From assembly GCF_002909255.1 (NCBI RefSeq), contig NZ_PIOB01000005.1, positions 333,220 to 397,219 on the forward strand: a stretch of 64,000 nt of DNA, read 5' to 3'. The translations under genes were made by a program, and so were the position numbers. The stretch's first letter is position 1. Each line of letters opens with the position of its first letter. The notes beneath the pieces are model-generated. The model did not search any database. It saw nothing but the letters and a program-made list of their open reading frames with translations, and had not been told where the DNA came from. The DNA is from Arenibacter hampyeongensis (lineage in GTDB: Bacteria; Bacteroidota; Bacteroidia; Flavobacteriales; Flavobacteriaceae). Below are positions 44,395 through 54,918 of the stretch, piece after piece.

Positions 44395-45828
44395 TTAGAA
44401 TTCGGCATTTTGAGGCGTTCTTGGAAATGGTATTACATCCCTAATATTCCCCATTCCGGTTGCAAACAATACCAACCTTTCAAAACCAAGTCCAAAGCCA
44501 CTGTGAACGGCAGAGCCAAATTTCCTTAGGTCCAAATACCACCAAAGTTCCTTTTCATCAATACCTAGTGCCTTTATCTTCTCCAATAAGACGTCCAAAC
44601 GCTCCTCACGTTGCGATCCACCTACTATTTCGCCAATCCCTGGGAAAAGTATGTCCATGGCCCTAACCGTTTTGCCGTCCTCATTTAAACGCATATAAAA
44701 TGCCTTTATTTTAGCGGGATAATCAAATAGTATTACAGGACATTTAAAATGTTTTTCCACCAAAAAGCGCTCATGTTCGCTTTGGAGGTCTGCTCCCCAT
44801 TCGTCTATAAGATATTTAAACTGTTTCTTTTTGTTGGGTTTGCTGTTTCTTAATATATCTATCGCTTCGGTATAAGTTACTCGCTTAAATGTATTGTCCG
44901 AAACAAATTTTAGTTTTTCTATCAAAGGCATCTCACTGCGCTCTGCCTGTGGTTTGCTTTTTTCTTCGTCCAAAAGTCGTTGCTCCAGGAATTGTAGGTC
45001 TTCCAAACAGTTTTCCAAAGCGTACTTAATTACCTCTTTAATAAAGTCTTCGGCCAAATCCATGTTGGCGTCCAGGTCATTAAAGGCCACTTCTGGCTCG
45101 ATCATCCAAAATTCGGCCAAATGTCTTGAGGTATTGGAGTTTTCTGCCCTGAAGGTAGGTCCAAAGGTGTATACTTTTCCCAATCCCATTGCGTATGTTT
45201 CAGCTTCCAATTGTCCCGATACCGTTAAATTGGTTTCTTTTCCAAAGAAATCTTCCTTATAATCTATATCTCCCTTATCTGTCAAGGGCGGTTTTTTATT
45301 GTCCAAGGTAGAAACTCTGAACATTTCTCCAGCTCCTTCCGCATCCGAACCTGTGATTATTGGGGTGTGAACGTAAAAGAATCCATTCTTTTGAAAATAT
45401 TGGTGTACTGCAAAAGAAAGTGTAGAGCGTACCCTCATAATGGCCGCAAAGGTATTGGTTCGTACCCGAAGATGCGCCTTCTCCCTCAAAAACTCCAATG
45501 AGTGCTTTTTAGGTTGAATAGGATAGACTTCTGGATCTGCACCCCCATGAACTTTTATTTCCTTTACCTGTATTTCCAAGGATTGTCCTTTTCCTTGGCT
45601 TTCTACCAGCGTACCACTTATTCCAAGTGCCGCTCCTGTATTTATTTGCTTTAGTAAATTTTCGTCAAATTCCTCAAAATTTACAACGCACTGAATGTTG
45701 TTTATGGTTGAACCATCATTCAAGGCAATAAATCTATTGCTTCTGTAAGTTTTTACCCAACCATTAACAATGACCTCTTGGTGTAAATGATCGGCAGATA
45801 ATAGCTCTTTTACGCTAAATGTATTCAT
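44395..45828 (-). CDS. asnS: Asparaginyl-tRNA synthetase
   Basis: 477 aa from ATG 45828 (MNTFSVKELLSADHLHQ); the open frame reaches 45855 but this start fits the family. N-terminal OB-fold anticodon-binding domain, then the class II catalytic core with motif 1 near TPIITGSDAEGAGEMF, motif 2 FRAENSNTSRHLAEFWMIEP and motif 3 GFGLGFERLVLFATG. Charges tRNA-Asn with Asn. The asnS-rpoN order is common in Bacteroidota. Confidence 0.97.
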   Translation of the reverse strand: MNTFSVKELLSADHLHQEVIVNGWVKTYRSNRFIALNDGSTINNIQCVVNFEEFDENLLKQINTGAALGISGTLVESQGKGQSLEIQVKEIKVHGGADPEVYPIQPKKHSLEFLREKAHLRVRTNTFAAIMRVRSTLSFAVHQYFQKNGFFYVHTPIITGSDAEGAGEMFRVSTLDNKKPPLTDKGDIDYKEDFFGKETNLTVSGQLEAETYAMGLGKVYTFGPTFRAENSNTSRHLAEFWMIEPEVAFNDLDANMDLAEDFIKEVIKYALENCLEDLQFLEQRLLDEEKSKPQAERSEMPLIEKLKFVSDNTFKRVTYTEAIDILRNSKPNKKKQFKYLIDEWGADLQSEHERFLVEKHFKCPVILFDYPAKIKAFYMRLNEDGKTVRAMDILFPGIGEIVGGSQREERLDVLLEKIKALGIDEKELWWYLDLRKFGSAVHSGFGLGFERLVLFATGMGNIRDVIPFPRTPQNAEF

Positions 45829-45933
45829 TTGAATTCCTTCTAAATTAAGTGGCAAAGATAGCCTTTTTGCAAAAATATAAATCGAGTATATACCTGTATG
45901 TGCCAGGTAAAAAATATTTTAATAAACGGATGA

Positions 45934-48333
45934 TTATTCCTTGTCCGTGATATTTAATTCTTCCTTCGGCAGAATGTCTATTTGCGGTTTTTTTAATACC
46001 TGTTTGTTGGCAATGCTTCTTTCTAGGGACAGCAGTAGTGAGGGTAATAGGATAAGGTTGGCCAGCATAGCGAATAACAAGGTGGCCGAAACCAGGGCCC
46101 CTAAAGCTACAGTTCCTCCAAAACTTGATATAACAAATACGGAAAAACCAAAGAACAAGACAATAGAGGTGTAAAACATACTAACTCCGGTTTCCCTCAA
46201 GGCGGCATAGACCGATTTTTTTATTCTCCAATGGTTGGCAATGAGTTCCTGTCTATATTTCGCTAAGAAGTGTATGGTATCGTCCACCGAAATTCCGAAT
46301 GCGATGCTAAACACCAAAATGGTGGAAGGCTTTATAGGCACCCCTACAAAGCCCATGACACCTGCCGTTATCACCAGAGGCAATAAGTTTGGGATCAAGG
46401 AAATGACAATCATTCTGAACGATCTAAACAAATAGGCCATAAAGAGGGCAATAAGGCCAATGGCCAATGCCAGGGACATGATCAGGTTTTTTACCAGATA
46501 TTTGGTCCCCTTTAAAAATAGGAGGGCACTTCCCGTCATGGTAACCTTATACCTATCCGAAGGGAAAATTTTATCAATATTCTCCCTTAGTTTCGCCTCA
46601 ATAATTTCCATTCGGGATGTTTTTACATCCTTCATATATGTAGTCATCCGGGCTACTTGCCCGGTACTATCCACAAAACTTTTGAGAAGATCGCCGTTAT
46701 CAGCAGATTTCCTGGCCACATCCATTATAAAAGTATTCTCTTGTGAAGTAGGAAGTTGATAGTATTTAGGGATGCCGCTGTAAAATGCCTGTTTGGAATA
46801 TTTAACGAGGTCAACAACGGAAACAGGTCTGGAAAGTTCAGGAATCTCATGGATCACCGTTCCCAATTCATCCATTTTTTTAAGGGTGGAAGATTTTAGG
46901 ACCCCTTTGGGTCTTTTGGTATCCACCACGATTTCTACGGGCATTATTCCGTCAAACTCTTGTTCAAAAAAGCGTATGTCCTGAAAAAATTCAGCTTTTT
47001 TTGGCATATCCTCAATAGGGCTTCCCGAAATATCTATTTGATAGATACCAATAATACTGGCTACCAAAAGGACAATGGAAACAATATAAACCGTAATCCT
47101 TCTATCCCTAACAATGCTTTCCATCCAACTCACAAAAGTTTCTATCCACTTCGTATTTAAGTGTTTCAAATGCTTGTGTTTTGGAAGGGGCATAAAGCTA
47201 TAGATAATTGGAATTATCAAAAGGGAAAGCACAAATATTCCAATAATATTTATAGAGGCAACAATGCCGAACTCTTTAAGTAATTTACTGTCGGTTATTA
47301 TAAATGTGGCAAAACCGGAAGCGGTGGTAACATTGGTCATTAAGGTAGCATTGCCAATTTTTGAGATTACACGTTGTAATGATAATGCCTGGTTACCGTG
47401 TTTCTTTACTTCTTGTTGGTATTTGTTTATGAGGAAGATACAGTTGGGAATACCAATAACAATTATTAATGGAGGAATAAGGGCAGTTAGTACCGTAATT
47501 TCATATTGTAGCAAACCTAAAATTCCAAAAGCCCACATGACCCCAATAATCACCACGAACATGGAAATAATCGTGGCCCTAAAACTTCTAAAAAAGAAAA
47601 AGAAAATTAAGGAGGTAACCCCAAGTGCAGCAAGAATAAATTTCCCTATTTCATCAATAATGTTTTGGGAGTTCATGGTTCTTATGTACGGCATCCCGGA
47701 AATATGGACATCCAGTTGGGTCTCCTTTTCAAAGTTTTTGACCAAAGTGGACAGGTCTTCCAGGATAAAGTCTTTACGTACTGAGGTATTAACAATATCC
47801 TTATCCAAATAAATTACACTGCGTATAGTATGTGATTTTTTGTTGTATATGAGATTGTCGTAAAAGGGAAGGTTGTTAAAAAGGTGGTTGGTTAAACTGT
47901 CTACCTCCTTTTTGGTTTTAGGAGCTTGCTTTAAAAAGGGCAGCATAACAAATTCCTGCTTTACCGTGTCCTTTACGAGCTCTTGTAGGTTATCCGTAGA
48001 CAATACAAAATCTACCTCAGGGAATGCCCCCAATTGTTTGCTTAGCTTGTTCCAGCGATTAAATTTTTCAGGGGTAAATAAGGAGCTGTCCTTAACCGCC
48101 AAAACAACGACATTACCTTCCTCACCAAACTGTTTTAAAAAAGAAAGATATTCCAGATTTATCGGATGGTGGTCTGGCAAGAGGTTGGCCTGTGAATTGG
48201 AAAACCTCATTTTATCCCATTGCATGGACATGAAGATAGTCATCATGGCTAAAAGGACTAGAATTAGAATTCTGTTCCTAAGTATTATCCTTGCTATTTT
48301 TGCCCAAAATCCTCGCGTTAACTTTGCAACCAT
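45934..48333 (-). CDS. MMPL/RND-superfamily transporter
   Basis: 799 aa. Two repeats, each of one N-terminal helix, a large periplasmic domain and five helices. The first helix block starts near ILRNRILILVLLAMMTIF; in the second half, VFSIAFGISVDDTIHFLAKY is the characteristic D-D motif of TM10. Such two-repeat exporters move lipids, sterol-like molecules or small drugs, powered by protons. No periplasmic adaptor gene is adjacent. Substrate unknown. Confidence 0.9.
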   Translation of the reverse strand: MVAKLTRGFWAKIARIILRNRILILVLLAMMTIFMSMQWDKMRFSNSQANLLPDHHPINLEYLSFLKQFGEEGNVVVLAVKDSSLFTPEKFNRWNKLSKQLGAFPEVDFVLSTDNLQELVKDTVKQEFVMLPFLKQAPKTKKEVDSLTNHLFNNLPFYDNLIYNKKSHTIRSVIYLDKDIVNTSVRKDFILEDLSTLVKNFEKETQLDVHISGMPYIRTMNSQNIIDEIGKFILAALGVTSLIFFFFFRSFRATIISMFVVIIGVMWAFGILGLLQYEITVLTALIPPLIIVIGIPNCIFLINKYQQEVKKHGNQALSLQRVISKIGNATLMTNVTTASGFATFIITDSKLLKEFGIVASINIIGIFVLSLLIIPIIYSFMPLPKHKHLKHLNTKWIETFVSWMESIVRDRRITVYIVSIVLLVASIIGIYQIDISGSPIEDMPKKAEFFQDIRFFEQEFDGIMPVEIVVDTKRPKGVLKSSTLKKMDELGTVIHEIPELSRPVSVVDLVKYSKQAFYSGIPKYYQLPTSQENTFIMDVARKSADNGDLLKSFVDSTGQVARMTTYMKDVKTSRMEIIEAKLRENIDKIFPSDRYKVTMTGSALLFLKGTKYLVKNLIMSLALAIGLIALFMAYLFRSFRMIVISLIPNLLPLVITAGVMGFVGVPIKPSTILVFSIAFGISVDDTIHFLAKYRQELIANHWRIKKSVYAALRETGVSMFYTSIVLFFGFSVFVISSFGGTVALGALVSATLLFAMLANLILLPSLLLSLERSIANKQVLKKPQIDILPKEELNITDKE

Positions 48334-48584
48334 CTAGTGAAACGTCTTATTTTAAAATGCCTTATTGGGCATGCAAACCGTTAAATCCAATAAGCTATCC
48401 AAATTATATAGTCGCTCATAGAATCCTAAAATTATTCGAGCGCAAAGGTAGAGAATGATTGTTATTGTTCCTAGAAAGCTTGGACTAAATAGTTGGGTAT
48501 TAGGATGTGATGTTGGTCGAAGATTAAATCTGGCAGGTAAACTAGTGGGCCATTGTATTTTTAATCTTGAAATAGTATGCAGAA
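48334..48584. other. Promoter-side gap of the MMPL gene
   Basis: About 250 bp before the palindromic terminator. I see no gene or conserved element beyond AT-rich sequence. Confidence 0.45.
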
Positions 48585-48618
48585 ATTAAAAGAGCGACCA
48601 ATTGGTCGCTCTTTTAAT
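48585..48618. terminator. 34-bp perfect palindromic terminator
   Basis: Reads the same on both strands from 48585 to 48618, centred on CCAATTGG, with A-rich 5' and T-rich 3' flanks. It lies 18 bp downstream of frr and can work in either direction. Confidence 0.9.
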
Positions 48619-48636
48619 AATACAGATCTATGGTGT

Positions 48637-49191
48637 TTATACCTTCATGATTTCAATTTCCTTGGCTTCAAGAAAGGCGTCAATTTTTTTAATGTATTTG
48701 TCTGTAAGTGTCTGCACATCGCCTTCTGCATTCTTTTGTAAATCTTCCGAAACGTCCAAGCCCCTAATTTCTTTGTTGGCTTCCTGCCTTGCATTACGAA
48801 CACCAATTTTGGCATCTTCGGCTTCCGCCTTGGCTTGTTTTACCAAATCTCTCCTGCGTTCCTCCGTTAGGGGAGGTACGTTGATAATTACGAAATCGCC
48901 ATTGTTCATAGGATTAAATCCGAGATTGGCGTTCATTATAGCTTTTTCAATTTCATGCAGCATGTTTTTCTCCCATGGTTGAACGGACAAAGTTCGGGCA
49001 TCGGGAGTATTTACATTTGCAATTTGGGACAATGGGGTGGGGGAACCGTAATATTCCACCATTACACTGGATAACATTATAGGACTTGCTTTTCCAGCCC
49101 TTATTTTTATAAACATTTTTTCCAAGTGGGCTAGAGCGCTATCCATTCCTTCCTTGGTAGTGTCCAGTATAAACTTTATATCTTCGTTCAT
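48637..49191 (-). CDS. frr: Ribosome recycling factor
   Basis: 184 aa, standard length. Family core: HLEKMFIKIRAGKASPIML, VNTPDARTLSVQPWEKNML, MNNGDFVIINVPPLTEERR. With EF-G it splits post-termination ribosomes. Cotranscribed with pyrH 43 bp upstream. Confidence 0.97.
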   Translation of the reverse strand: MNEDIKFILDTTKEGMDSALAHLEKMFIKIRAGKASPIMLSSVMVEYYGSPTPLSQIANVNTPDARTLSVQPWEKNMLHEIEKAIMNANLGFNPMNNGDFVIINVPPLTEERRRDLVKQAKAEAEDAKIGVRNARQEANKEIRGLDVSEDLQKNAEGDVQTLTDKYIKKIDAFLEAKEIEIMKV

Positions 49192-49234
49192 ATGCTATTT
49201 TTTTTAAATTGATTTAACACAAATAGTGCCAAAA

Positions 49235-49942
49235 CTATAGATTTACGACCGTTCCTATATTTTCTCCGGAAACCAATTTCATAAGATTCCCTTTTTTGTT
49301 CATATCAAAAACCACAATGGGCAATTCATTTTCTTGGCTTAATGTAAAGGCAGTGGTGTCCATTACTTTAAGTCCTTTTGTCAATACATCTTTAAAGGAG
49401 ATGGTATCGAACTTTGTGGCTGTTTTGTCTTTTTCAGGGTCAGAGGTGTAAATTCCGTCAACCCTGGTGCCTTTTAAAATTACGTCGGCCTCAATTTCTA
49501 TAGCCCTTAGAACGGCTGCTGAATCCGTGGTAAAATATGGGTTGCCCGTACCGCCTCCGAATATTACCACTCTGCCTTTTTCCAAATGGCGCATTGCGCG
49601 TCTTCTAATAAAAGGTTCTGCCACTTCATTTATTTTTATGGCAGATTGTAACCTGGTTTGTACTCCCTTTAATTCCAGGGCACTTTGTAGGGCCAGGCCA
49701 TTAATTACGGTAGCCAACATGCCCATATGATCGGCTTGTACCCGGTCCATGCCATTGCTGGCTCCGGCCAAGCCTCTAAAAATATTGCCACCACCAATAA
49801 CAATAGCTACTTCTATACCCTTGTCTACCACTTCTTTGATCTCCTCGGCATATTCAGAAAGACGTTGCCCGTCTATCCCATACTGCTTTGTTCCCATTAA
49901 GGCTTCGCCGCTGAGTTTTAAAAGTATTCTTTTATATTGCAT
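49235..49942 (-). CDS. pyrH: UMP kinase
   Basis: 235 aa. [14 protein letters not shown] start, [28 protein letters not shown], and [17 protein letters not shown] are signature motifs. It phosphorylates UMP to UDP. It lies in pyrH-frr order as usual, but is separated from tsf by an inverted M61 peptidase gene. Confidence 0.97.
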   Translation of the reverse strand: MQYKRILLKLSGEALMGTKQYGIDGQRLSEYAEEIKEVVDKGIEVAIVIGGGNIFRGLAGASNGMDRVQADHMGMLATVINGLALQSALELKGVQTRLQSAIKINEVAEPFIRRRAMRHLEKGRVVIFGGGTGNPYFTTDSAAVLRAIEIEADVILKGTRVDGIYTSDPEKDKTATKFDTISFKDVLTKGLKVMDTTAFTLSQENELPIVVFDMNKKGNLMKLVSGENIGTVVNL

Positions 49943-50184
49943 CTTGATGTTGATTAATTTGAAGCAAAAATAATCAAAAATATTTATGAAGCGTCTTGTG
50001 CCGTACGATTCATGTATCCTTAATTATTTCATAATGGACATAGGAAGGTAGAATTATTTTTATAATCTTGTGTCAAATACTGTAGTTCCACTAATTTATA
50101 TAGTTAATATGCTAAATGTTGGTCTATGCCCACATTGGGATATTTAGCTTTTCAGGAACCTACAATAAATAAAATCAATTGAAA

Positions 50185-52077
50185 ATGACAAACAGATTAA
50201 GGTTTTTTAAAAGTTTATGGTTTTTAGGGGTTGCAATTTTAATGCTTCAAGCATGTGGCTCCACCAAGTCTTTGGTGACAGCGAATAAGGCCACCATTGT
50301 TGCCAAAATCGATTTGATCAGGGTGGTGGATGACAAGGTTATGGTGATGGTTGATCCAGGGGCATTTACATCCGAAAACATATCTTTTTATATTCCAAAA
50401 ACGGTTCCAGGCACTTATAGTACGGATAATTATGGTAAATATGTGGAGCAATTTAAGGCGTATGATTATAAAGGAGGAGAGCTGCCGTTTGAGAAAATAG
50501 ATGAGAATACTTGGAAAATTATTAATGCAAAGGAATTGGATAGGGTAGCATACTGGGTAAATGATACCTATGATACCGAAAGGGAAGTTGACGATAAGGT
50601 GTTTTCCCCGGCTGGCACCAATATTCTCAAGGGCAAGAATTTTATGTTGAATCTTCATGGGTTTGTGGGGTATTTTGAAGGATTACTGGAATTGCCATAT
50701 TCTTTGGAAATTACTGCTCCAAAGGGGTTGGAACCTGCAACCTCCTTGACCAAAGGTGTTCAGGATGTGAAAACACCGGATACGGATGTTTTTGTAGCTA
50801 GTCGCTATTTTGAATTGATAGATAATCCTATCATGTATTCCAAGCCAAGTATAGAGACTTTTCAAGTAAATGATATTTCGGTTACTTTAAGTGTTTATTC
50901 TCCAAACGGATTTTATACTGCGGCCAGTTTAAAAGGGAGTATGGAAAAAATGATGCGGGCGCAAAAGGCATTTTTAGGGGATATCAATAGCACTAAAAAT
51001 TACACCATTATCCTTTATCTTTCCAATATGGAGGATGCAGATGCAACTGGATTTGGAGCTTTGGAACACCATACTTCTACGGTATTGATCATGCCCGAAC
51101 AAATTCCTAAAGATCGGTTGGAGGAATCAATGATCGATATAGTGTCGCATGAATTTTTTCATATCGTTACACCTTTGACCATTCATTCCCAGGAAATCCA
51201 ATATTTCGATTTCAACGACCCCAAAATGTCCATGCATCTATGGATGTATGAGGGGACAACCGAATATTTTGCCAATCTGTTTCAAATTCAACAGGGTTTA
51301 ATCTCTGAGGATGAATTTTATAAGCGTCTTATGGATAAGGTGGGCAATGCCAATTCCTATGATGACAATATGTCGTTTACCATAATGAGTAAAAATATCT
51401 TGGAGGAGCCCTATAAGGGTAACTATGCCAATGTTTATGAGAAAGGGGCCTTGATAAATATGGCTTTGGACATTAATCTTAGGGAATTAAGCGGAGGAGA
51501 AAAAGGTGTTTTGTGGTTAATGAAAGAACTTTCCAAAAAATATGGAGAATCCACCCCATTTGAAGATGTTGGCTTGATCAATGAGATTGTAAGTATGACG
51601 TACCCGGAAATAAAGTATTTCTTTGATGTCCATGTTACAGGTGAAACTCCTATAAATTACGAAGATTATTGGCAAAAAGTGGGGCTGGAGAAAGGGTCTG
51701 AAGAGAAATCCAGTGGTTATTTTTTAGATGGCGACATACCTTTTATTGATATTGATCCCGCTAAAGAGAATGAAGTGTTTGTTAGGAAAGGAATTACCCT
51801 TAATTCTTTTTTTAATGGGATTGGGGCTAAGGGAGGCGATATTATTAAAAGTATAGATGGAACACCCATAACCCTAGAAACTATGAGGGGTATTATTGGT
51901 CTAAGCTTTGGTTGGGCGCCGGACAGGGAAATTACTATGGTGGTTAAGCGGGGTGACCAGGAGCTTAGTTTAACCGGTAGAGTAGGTGTGCCAACTTTGA
52001 ATACTATAAATTTAGTGCCTGTGAAAGGGGCATCCGAACAACAGATCAAGCTTAGGGAAGCTTGGATGAAAGGATAA
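50185..52077 (+). CDS. M61-family metallopeptidase lipoprotein (PDZ)
   Basis: 630 aa from ATG 50185. Lipobox LMLQAC (Cys at about 24) anchors it in the envelope. The zinc motif is in DIVSHEFFHIVTP (HExxH), and the third-ligand region is WMYEGTTEYFANLF. A C-terminal PDZ-like domain (IGAKGGDIIKSIDGTPIT) follows. Glycyl aminopeptidase-like family acting on peptides outside the inner membrane. It is on the opposite strand to tsf and pyrH, splitting a conserved gene string. Confidence 0.93.
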   Translation: MTNRLRFFKSLWFLGVAILMLQACGSTKSLVTANKATIVAKIDLIRVVDDKVMVMVDPGAFTSENISFYIPKTVPGTYSTDNYGKYVEQFKAYDYKGGELPFEKIDENTWKIINAKELDRVAYWVNDTYDTEREVDDKVFSPAGTNILKGKNFMLNLHGFVGYFEGLLELPYSLEITAPKGLEPATSLTKGVQDVKTPDTDVFVASRYFELIDNPIMYSKPSIETFQVNDISVTLSVYSPNGFYTAASLKGSMEKMMRAQKAFLGDINSTKNYTIILYLSNMEDADATGFGALEHHTSTVLIMPEQIPKDRLEESMIDIVSHEFFHIVTPLTIHSQEIQYFDFNDPKMSMHLWMYEGTTEYFANLFQIQQGLISEDEFYKRLMDKVGNANSYDDNMSFTIMSKNILEEPYKGNYANVYEKGALINMALDINLRELSGGEKGVLWLMKELSKKYGESTPFEDVGLINEIVSMTYPEIKYFFDVHVTGETPINYEDYWQKVGLEKGSEEKSSGYFLDGDIPFIDIDPAKENEVFVRKGITLNSFFNGIGAKGGDIIKSIDGTPITLETMRGIIGLSFGWAPDREITMVVKRGDQELSLTGRVGVPTLNTINLVPVKGASEQQIKLREAWMKG

Positions 52078-52219
52078 TTGATTCTAGTAAGGAATTTTAA
52101 TTCAGAAATGACCAAATTTTATGTTGGGGGTTCAGTTTAATTTTAGGTAATTATCAGGGATTTCTATTTATTAAAATTAATGGAGTCTTCGATTTTTATG
52201 GCCAGAACTTTTAGAGCAA

Positions 52220-52252
52220 AAAAAACGCCTTTACATTGTAAAGGCGTTTTTT
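52220..52252. terminator. Bidirectional terminator between the M61 gene and tsf
   Basis: A 16-bp stem (six A/T pairs plus CGCCTTTACA / TGTAAAGGCG) surrounds a very short loop, with A and T runs on either side so it can act for both convergent genes. Confidence 0.88.
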
Positions 52253-52274
52253 AATATGCTTAGTGCTTTTTGGA

Positions 52275-53099
52275 TTACCCTAAAGCTACCCTTTTAAATC
52301 CGGTTACTTCCAATTTGGAATCAACAGATTTTACGTATTGGGCTACACTTTGTTTGCTGTCCTTGATAAAATCTTGGTTTACCAAAGTATTGTCTTTAAA
52401 GAATCGATTTAATTTTCCTTTAGCGATGTTATCCAACATAGCTTCCGGCTTTCCTTCTTGACGAAGTTGGTCTTTAGCAATTTCGATTTCTTTATCTATG
52501 ATAGACTGGTCAACTCCTTCCTCGTTCAAAGCTACTGGATTCATTGCAGCGGCTTGCATGGCAACATCCTTAGCGGCGACATCTGCACCATCAACAGCGG
52601 CAGAAAGACCTACCAATGTTGCTATTTTGTTACCTGCATGTATGTATGAACCAACAAATGGAGCAGAAAGTCTACTAAATCCACCTATTTCAATTTTCTC
52701 ACCTATTACACCGGTTTGCTCTGTAAGTTTATCTTGTACAGAGATTCCTTTGTAATCTGCATTCAAGAAAGCTTCCTTGGTGTCAAAGTTCAAAGCAAGG
52801 TCTGCCAAAGCGTTGGCCAAAGCAACAAAAGTATCGTTCTTTGCAACAAAATCGGTTTCACAGTTTAGAGAAATGATAACCCCGGAGGTATTGTCCGCAC
52901 TTACTTTTGCAATTGCAGCTCCTTCGGAAGAATCCCTATCGGCTCTCTTGGCGGCAACTTTTTGTCCTTTTTTACGTAGGATTTCAATTGCTAATTCAAA
53001 ATCTCCTTCAGCTTCAACCAATGCATTTTTGCAATCCATCATGCCTGCGCCAGTTGTTTGTCTTAATTTGTTTACCTCTGCGGCGGTAATTTTAGCCAT
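52275..53099 (-). CDS. tsf: Elongation factor Ts
   Basis: 274 aa. N-terminal UBA-like domain with KLRQTTGAGMMDCKNALVEA, then the core with SLNCETDFVAKNDTFV and a second dimerisation core. Exchanges GDP for GTP on EF-Tu. 94 bp downstream of rpsB on the same strand. Confidence 0.97.
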   Translation of the reverse strand: MAKITAAEVNKLRQTTGAGMMDCKNALVEAEGDFELAIEILRKKGQKVAAKRADRDSSEGAAIAKVSADNTSGVIISLNCETDFVAKNDTFVALANALADLALNFDTKEAFLNADYKGISVQDKLTEQTGVIGEKIEIGGFSRLSAPFVGSYIHAGNKIATLVGLSAAVDGADVAAKDVAMQAAAMNPVALNEEGVDQSIIDKEIEIAKDQLRQEGKPEAMLDNIAKGKLNRFFKDNTLVNQDFIKDSKQSVAQYVKSVDSKLEVTGFKRVALG

Positions 53100-53193
53100 T
53101 TTATTTTCTTTTAATTTTCATCTGGATTAGAATTGTTACGTAATCCTAATCCAGGTGAATGTTAAATTTATATTCTATTATATTAAAAGGGGA

Positions 53194-54255
53194 TTATTCT
53201 ACTCCTCCTTTAACGCTATCTTGCCATTCCTGCAATTCATCCCATTTACCGTCAGCAGCCATTTGAGCTTGCTTAGGCCATGATGCTGGATTTTTGGAAG
53301 CATATCTTGGGCCGGATTCAGTAAGGATGTCCTTAAGGTCCTCTTCTGATTTGTCGGCTAGATCGGCAAAAGTGTTAATACCTGCTTCTTGAAAAATTTC
53401 AGCAATTTTTGGACCAATACCTTCTACTTTGGTAAGGTCGTCTGCTGCTGGGGCTTTTTTAGGAGCTTTTGCTGCAGGAGCTGCTTTTTCTTCTGAAGTT
53501 GCCTTTGCCTTTTTCTCTTTAGGCTTGGCTTCATCTCCACCTTCTTTATCACTTTGCTTTTCAGATTTACGTTCTGTTAATCCTTCGGCAATAGCAGCAG
53601 TTACAGATGCCATAATTACTTCAATGGATTTGGAAGCATCATCATTGGATGGTACTATAAAATCTATTTGTCGTGGGTCAGAGTTGGTATCTACCATAGC
53701 AAAAATTGGAATGTTCAATTTTTGTGCTTCTTTTACCGCGATGTGCTCGCGCATTGTATCTACAATGAACAAAGCAGCTGGTAGACGTGTCATTTCAGAA
53801 ATGGAACCTAAGTTCTTTTCCAACTTTGCACGCAAACGATCAACTTGTAAACGCTCTTTTTTGGAAAGTGTGTTAAAGGTACCGTCTTTCTTCATTCTAT
53901 CAATAGAAGCCATTTTCTTAACGGCTTTACGAATAGTAACGAAGTTGGTCAACATACCACCTGGCCATCTTTCAGTGATGTAGGGCATATTAACATTGCC
54001 TGCTTTTTCAGCAACAATATCCTTTGCTTGTTTTTTGGTAGCTACGAAAAGTATTTTTCTACCTGAAGCTGCAATTTTTTTAAGGGCCTCATTGGTCTCC
54101 TCTAATTTTGCAACAGTTTTGTAAAGATTGATAACGTGAATCCCATTACGCTCCATGTAGATGTAAGGAGCCATGTTTGGATTCCATTTTCTGGTAAGGT
54201 GACCAAAATGTACACCTGCCTCTAAAAGGTCTTTTACTTCAACTTTGTTTGCCAT
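53194..54255 (-). CDS. rpsB: 30S ribosomal protein S2 with C-terminal HhH extension
   Basis: 353 aa against the usual about 240-260. Residues 1-240 are ordinary S2 (DLLEAGVHFGHLTRKWNPNM, RWPGGMLTNFVTIRK, ALFIVDTMREHIAVKEA, VDTNSDPRQIDFIVPSND). After a charged Lys/Ala linker (about 240-275), ADDLTKVEGIGPKIAEIFQE is a helix-hairpin-helix segment and SWPKQAQMAADGKW completes the tail. The extension may contact rRNA or other proteins. Some Bacteroidota L21 proteins carry similar tails. Confidence 0.95.
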   Translation of the reverse strand: MANKVEVKDLLEAGVHFGHLTRKWNPNMAPYIYMERNGIHVINLYKTVAKLEETNEALKKIAASGRKILFVATKKQAKDIVAEKAGNVNMPYITERWPGGMLTNFVTIRKAVKKMASIDRMKKDGTFNTLSKKERLQVDRLRAKLEKNLGSISEMTRLPAALFIVDTMREHIAVKEAQKLNIPIFAMVDTNSDPRQIDFIVPSNDDASKSIEVIMASVTAAIAEGLTERKSEKQSDKEGGDEAKPKEKKAKATSEEKAAPAAKAPKKAPAADDLTKVEGIGPKIAEIFQEAGINTFADLADKSEEDLKDILTESGPRYASKNPASWPKQAQMAADGKWDELQEWQDSVKGGVE

Positions 54256-54531
54256 TTTTATTTTTTAGTTTACGTTCCTTTGAATTAGCAATACTAAAGT
54301 GGTACCCTGTGGTAGCCTTTAATATTTAGATGCTAAACTAATTTATCCAGAATATATCTACTATTGGATTTCCCTAGGAGGGACAGCCAATTGTTAAAAT
54401 TCAGGATTATTACTTACCCTATGACAAGGGTTTTCAATGAACAATTAAAATTTACACCAAAACCTGCAAAACGTTCCAAATGGTAATCAAGAACACTGCG
54501 TAATTTCAGTATTTGTTTTGTTAATACAGTA

Positions 54532-54918
54532 TTAACGTTTGGAGAACTGGAATTTCTTACGGGCTTTCTTCTGACCGAATTTCTTACGTTCAACCATTCT
54601 TGGATCTCTAGTTAAAAGACCTTCTGGCTTAAGAACTAATCTGTGCTCGGCATCCATTTCGCATAATGCTCTTGATAATGCCAAACGAACAGCTTCCGCT
54701 TGTCCAGTAATACCGCCACCATATACATTAACCTTAACGTCAAAGTTTTCTTCGTTGTTGGTTAGGGCAAATGGCTGCTTTACCTTGTACTGTAATGTTG
54801 CAGTAGGAAAATAGTTGCTTAAGTCTCTGTTGTTGATGGTAATGTTACCTTTTCCTTCAGTAACATAAACTCTGGCAACTGCAGTCTTTCTTCTACCAAT
54901 TTTATGAATCATTTCCAT
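54532..54918 (-). CDS. rpsI: 30S ribosomal protein S9
   Basis: 128 aa. HKIGRRKTAVARVYV start, GGGITGQAEAVRLALSRAL core, and the Arg/Lys-rich tail GQKKARKKFQFSKR that reaches the P-site tRNA. ATG 54918 overlaps the rplM stop by one base (TAATG); another ATG at 54912 is possible. Confidence 0.97.
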   Translation of the reverse strand: MEMIHKIGRRKTAVARVYVTEGKGNITINNRDLSNYFPTATLQYKVKQPFALTNNEENFDVKVNVYGGGITGQAEAVRLALSRALCEMDAEHRLVLKPEGLLTRDPRMVERKKFGQKKARKKFQFSKR

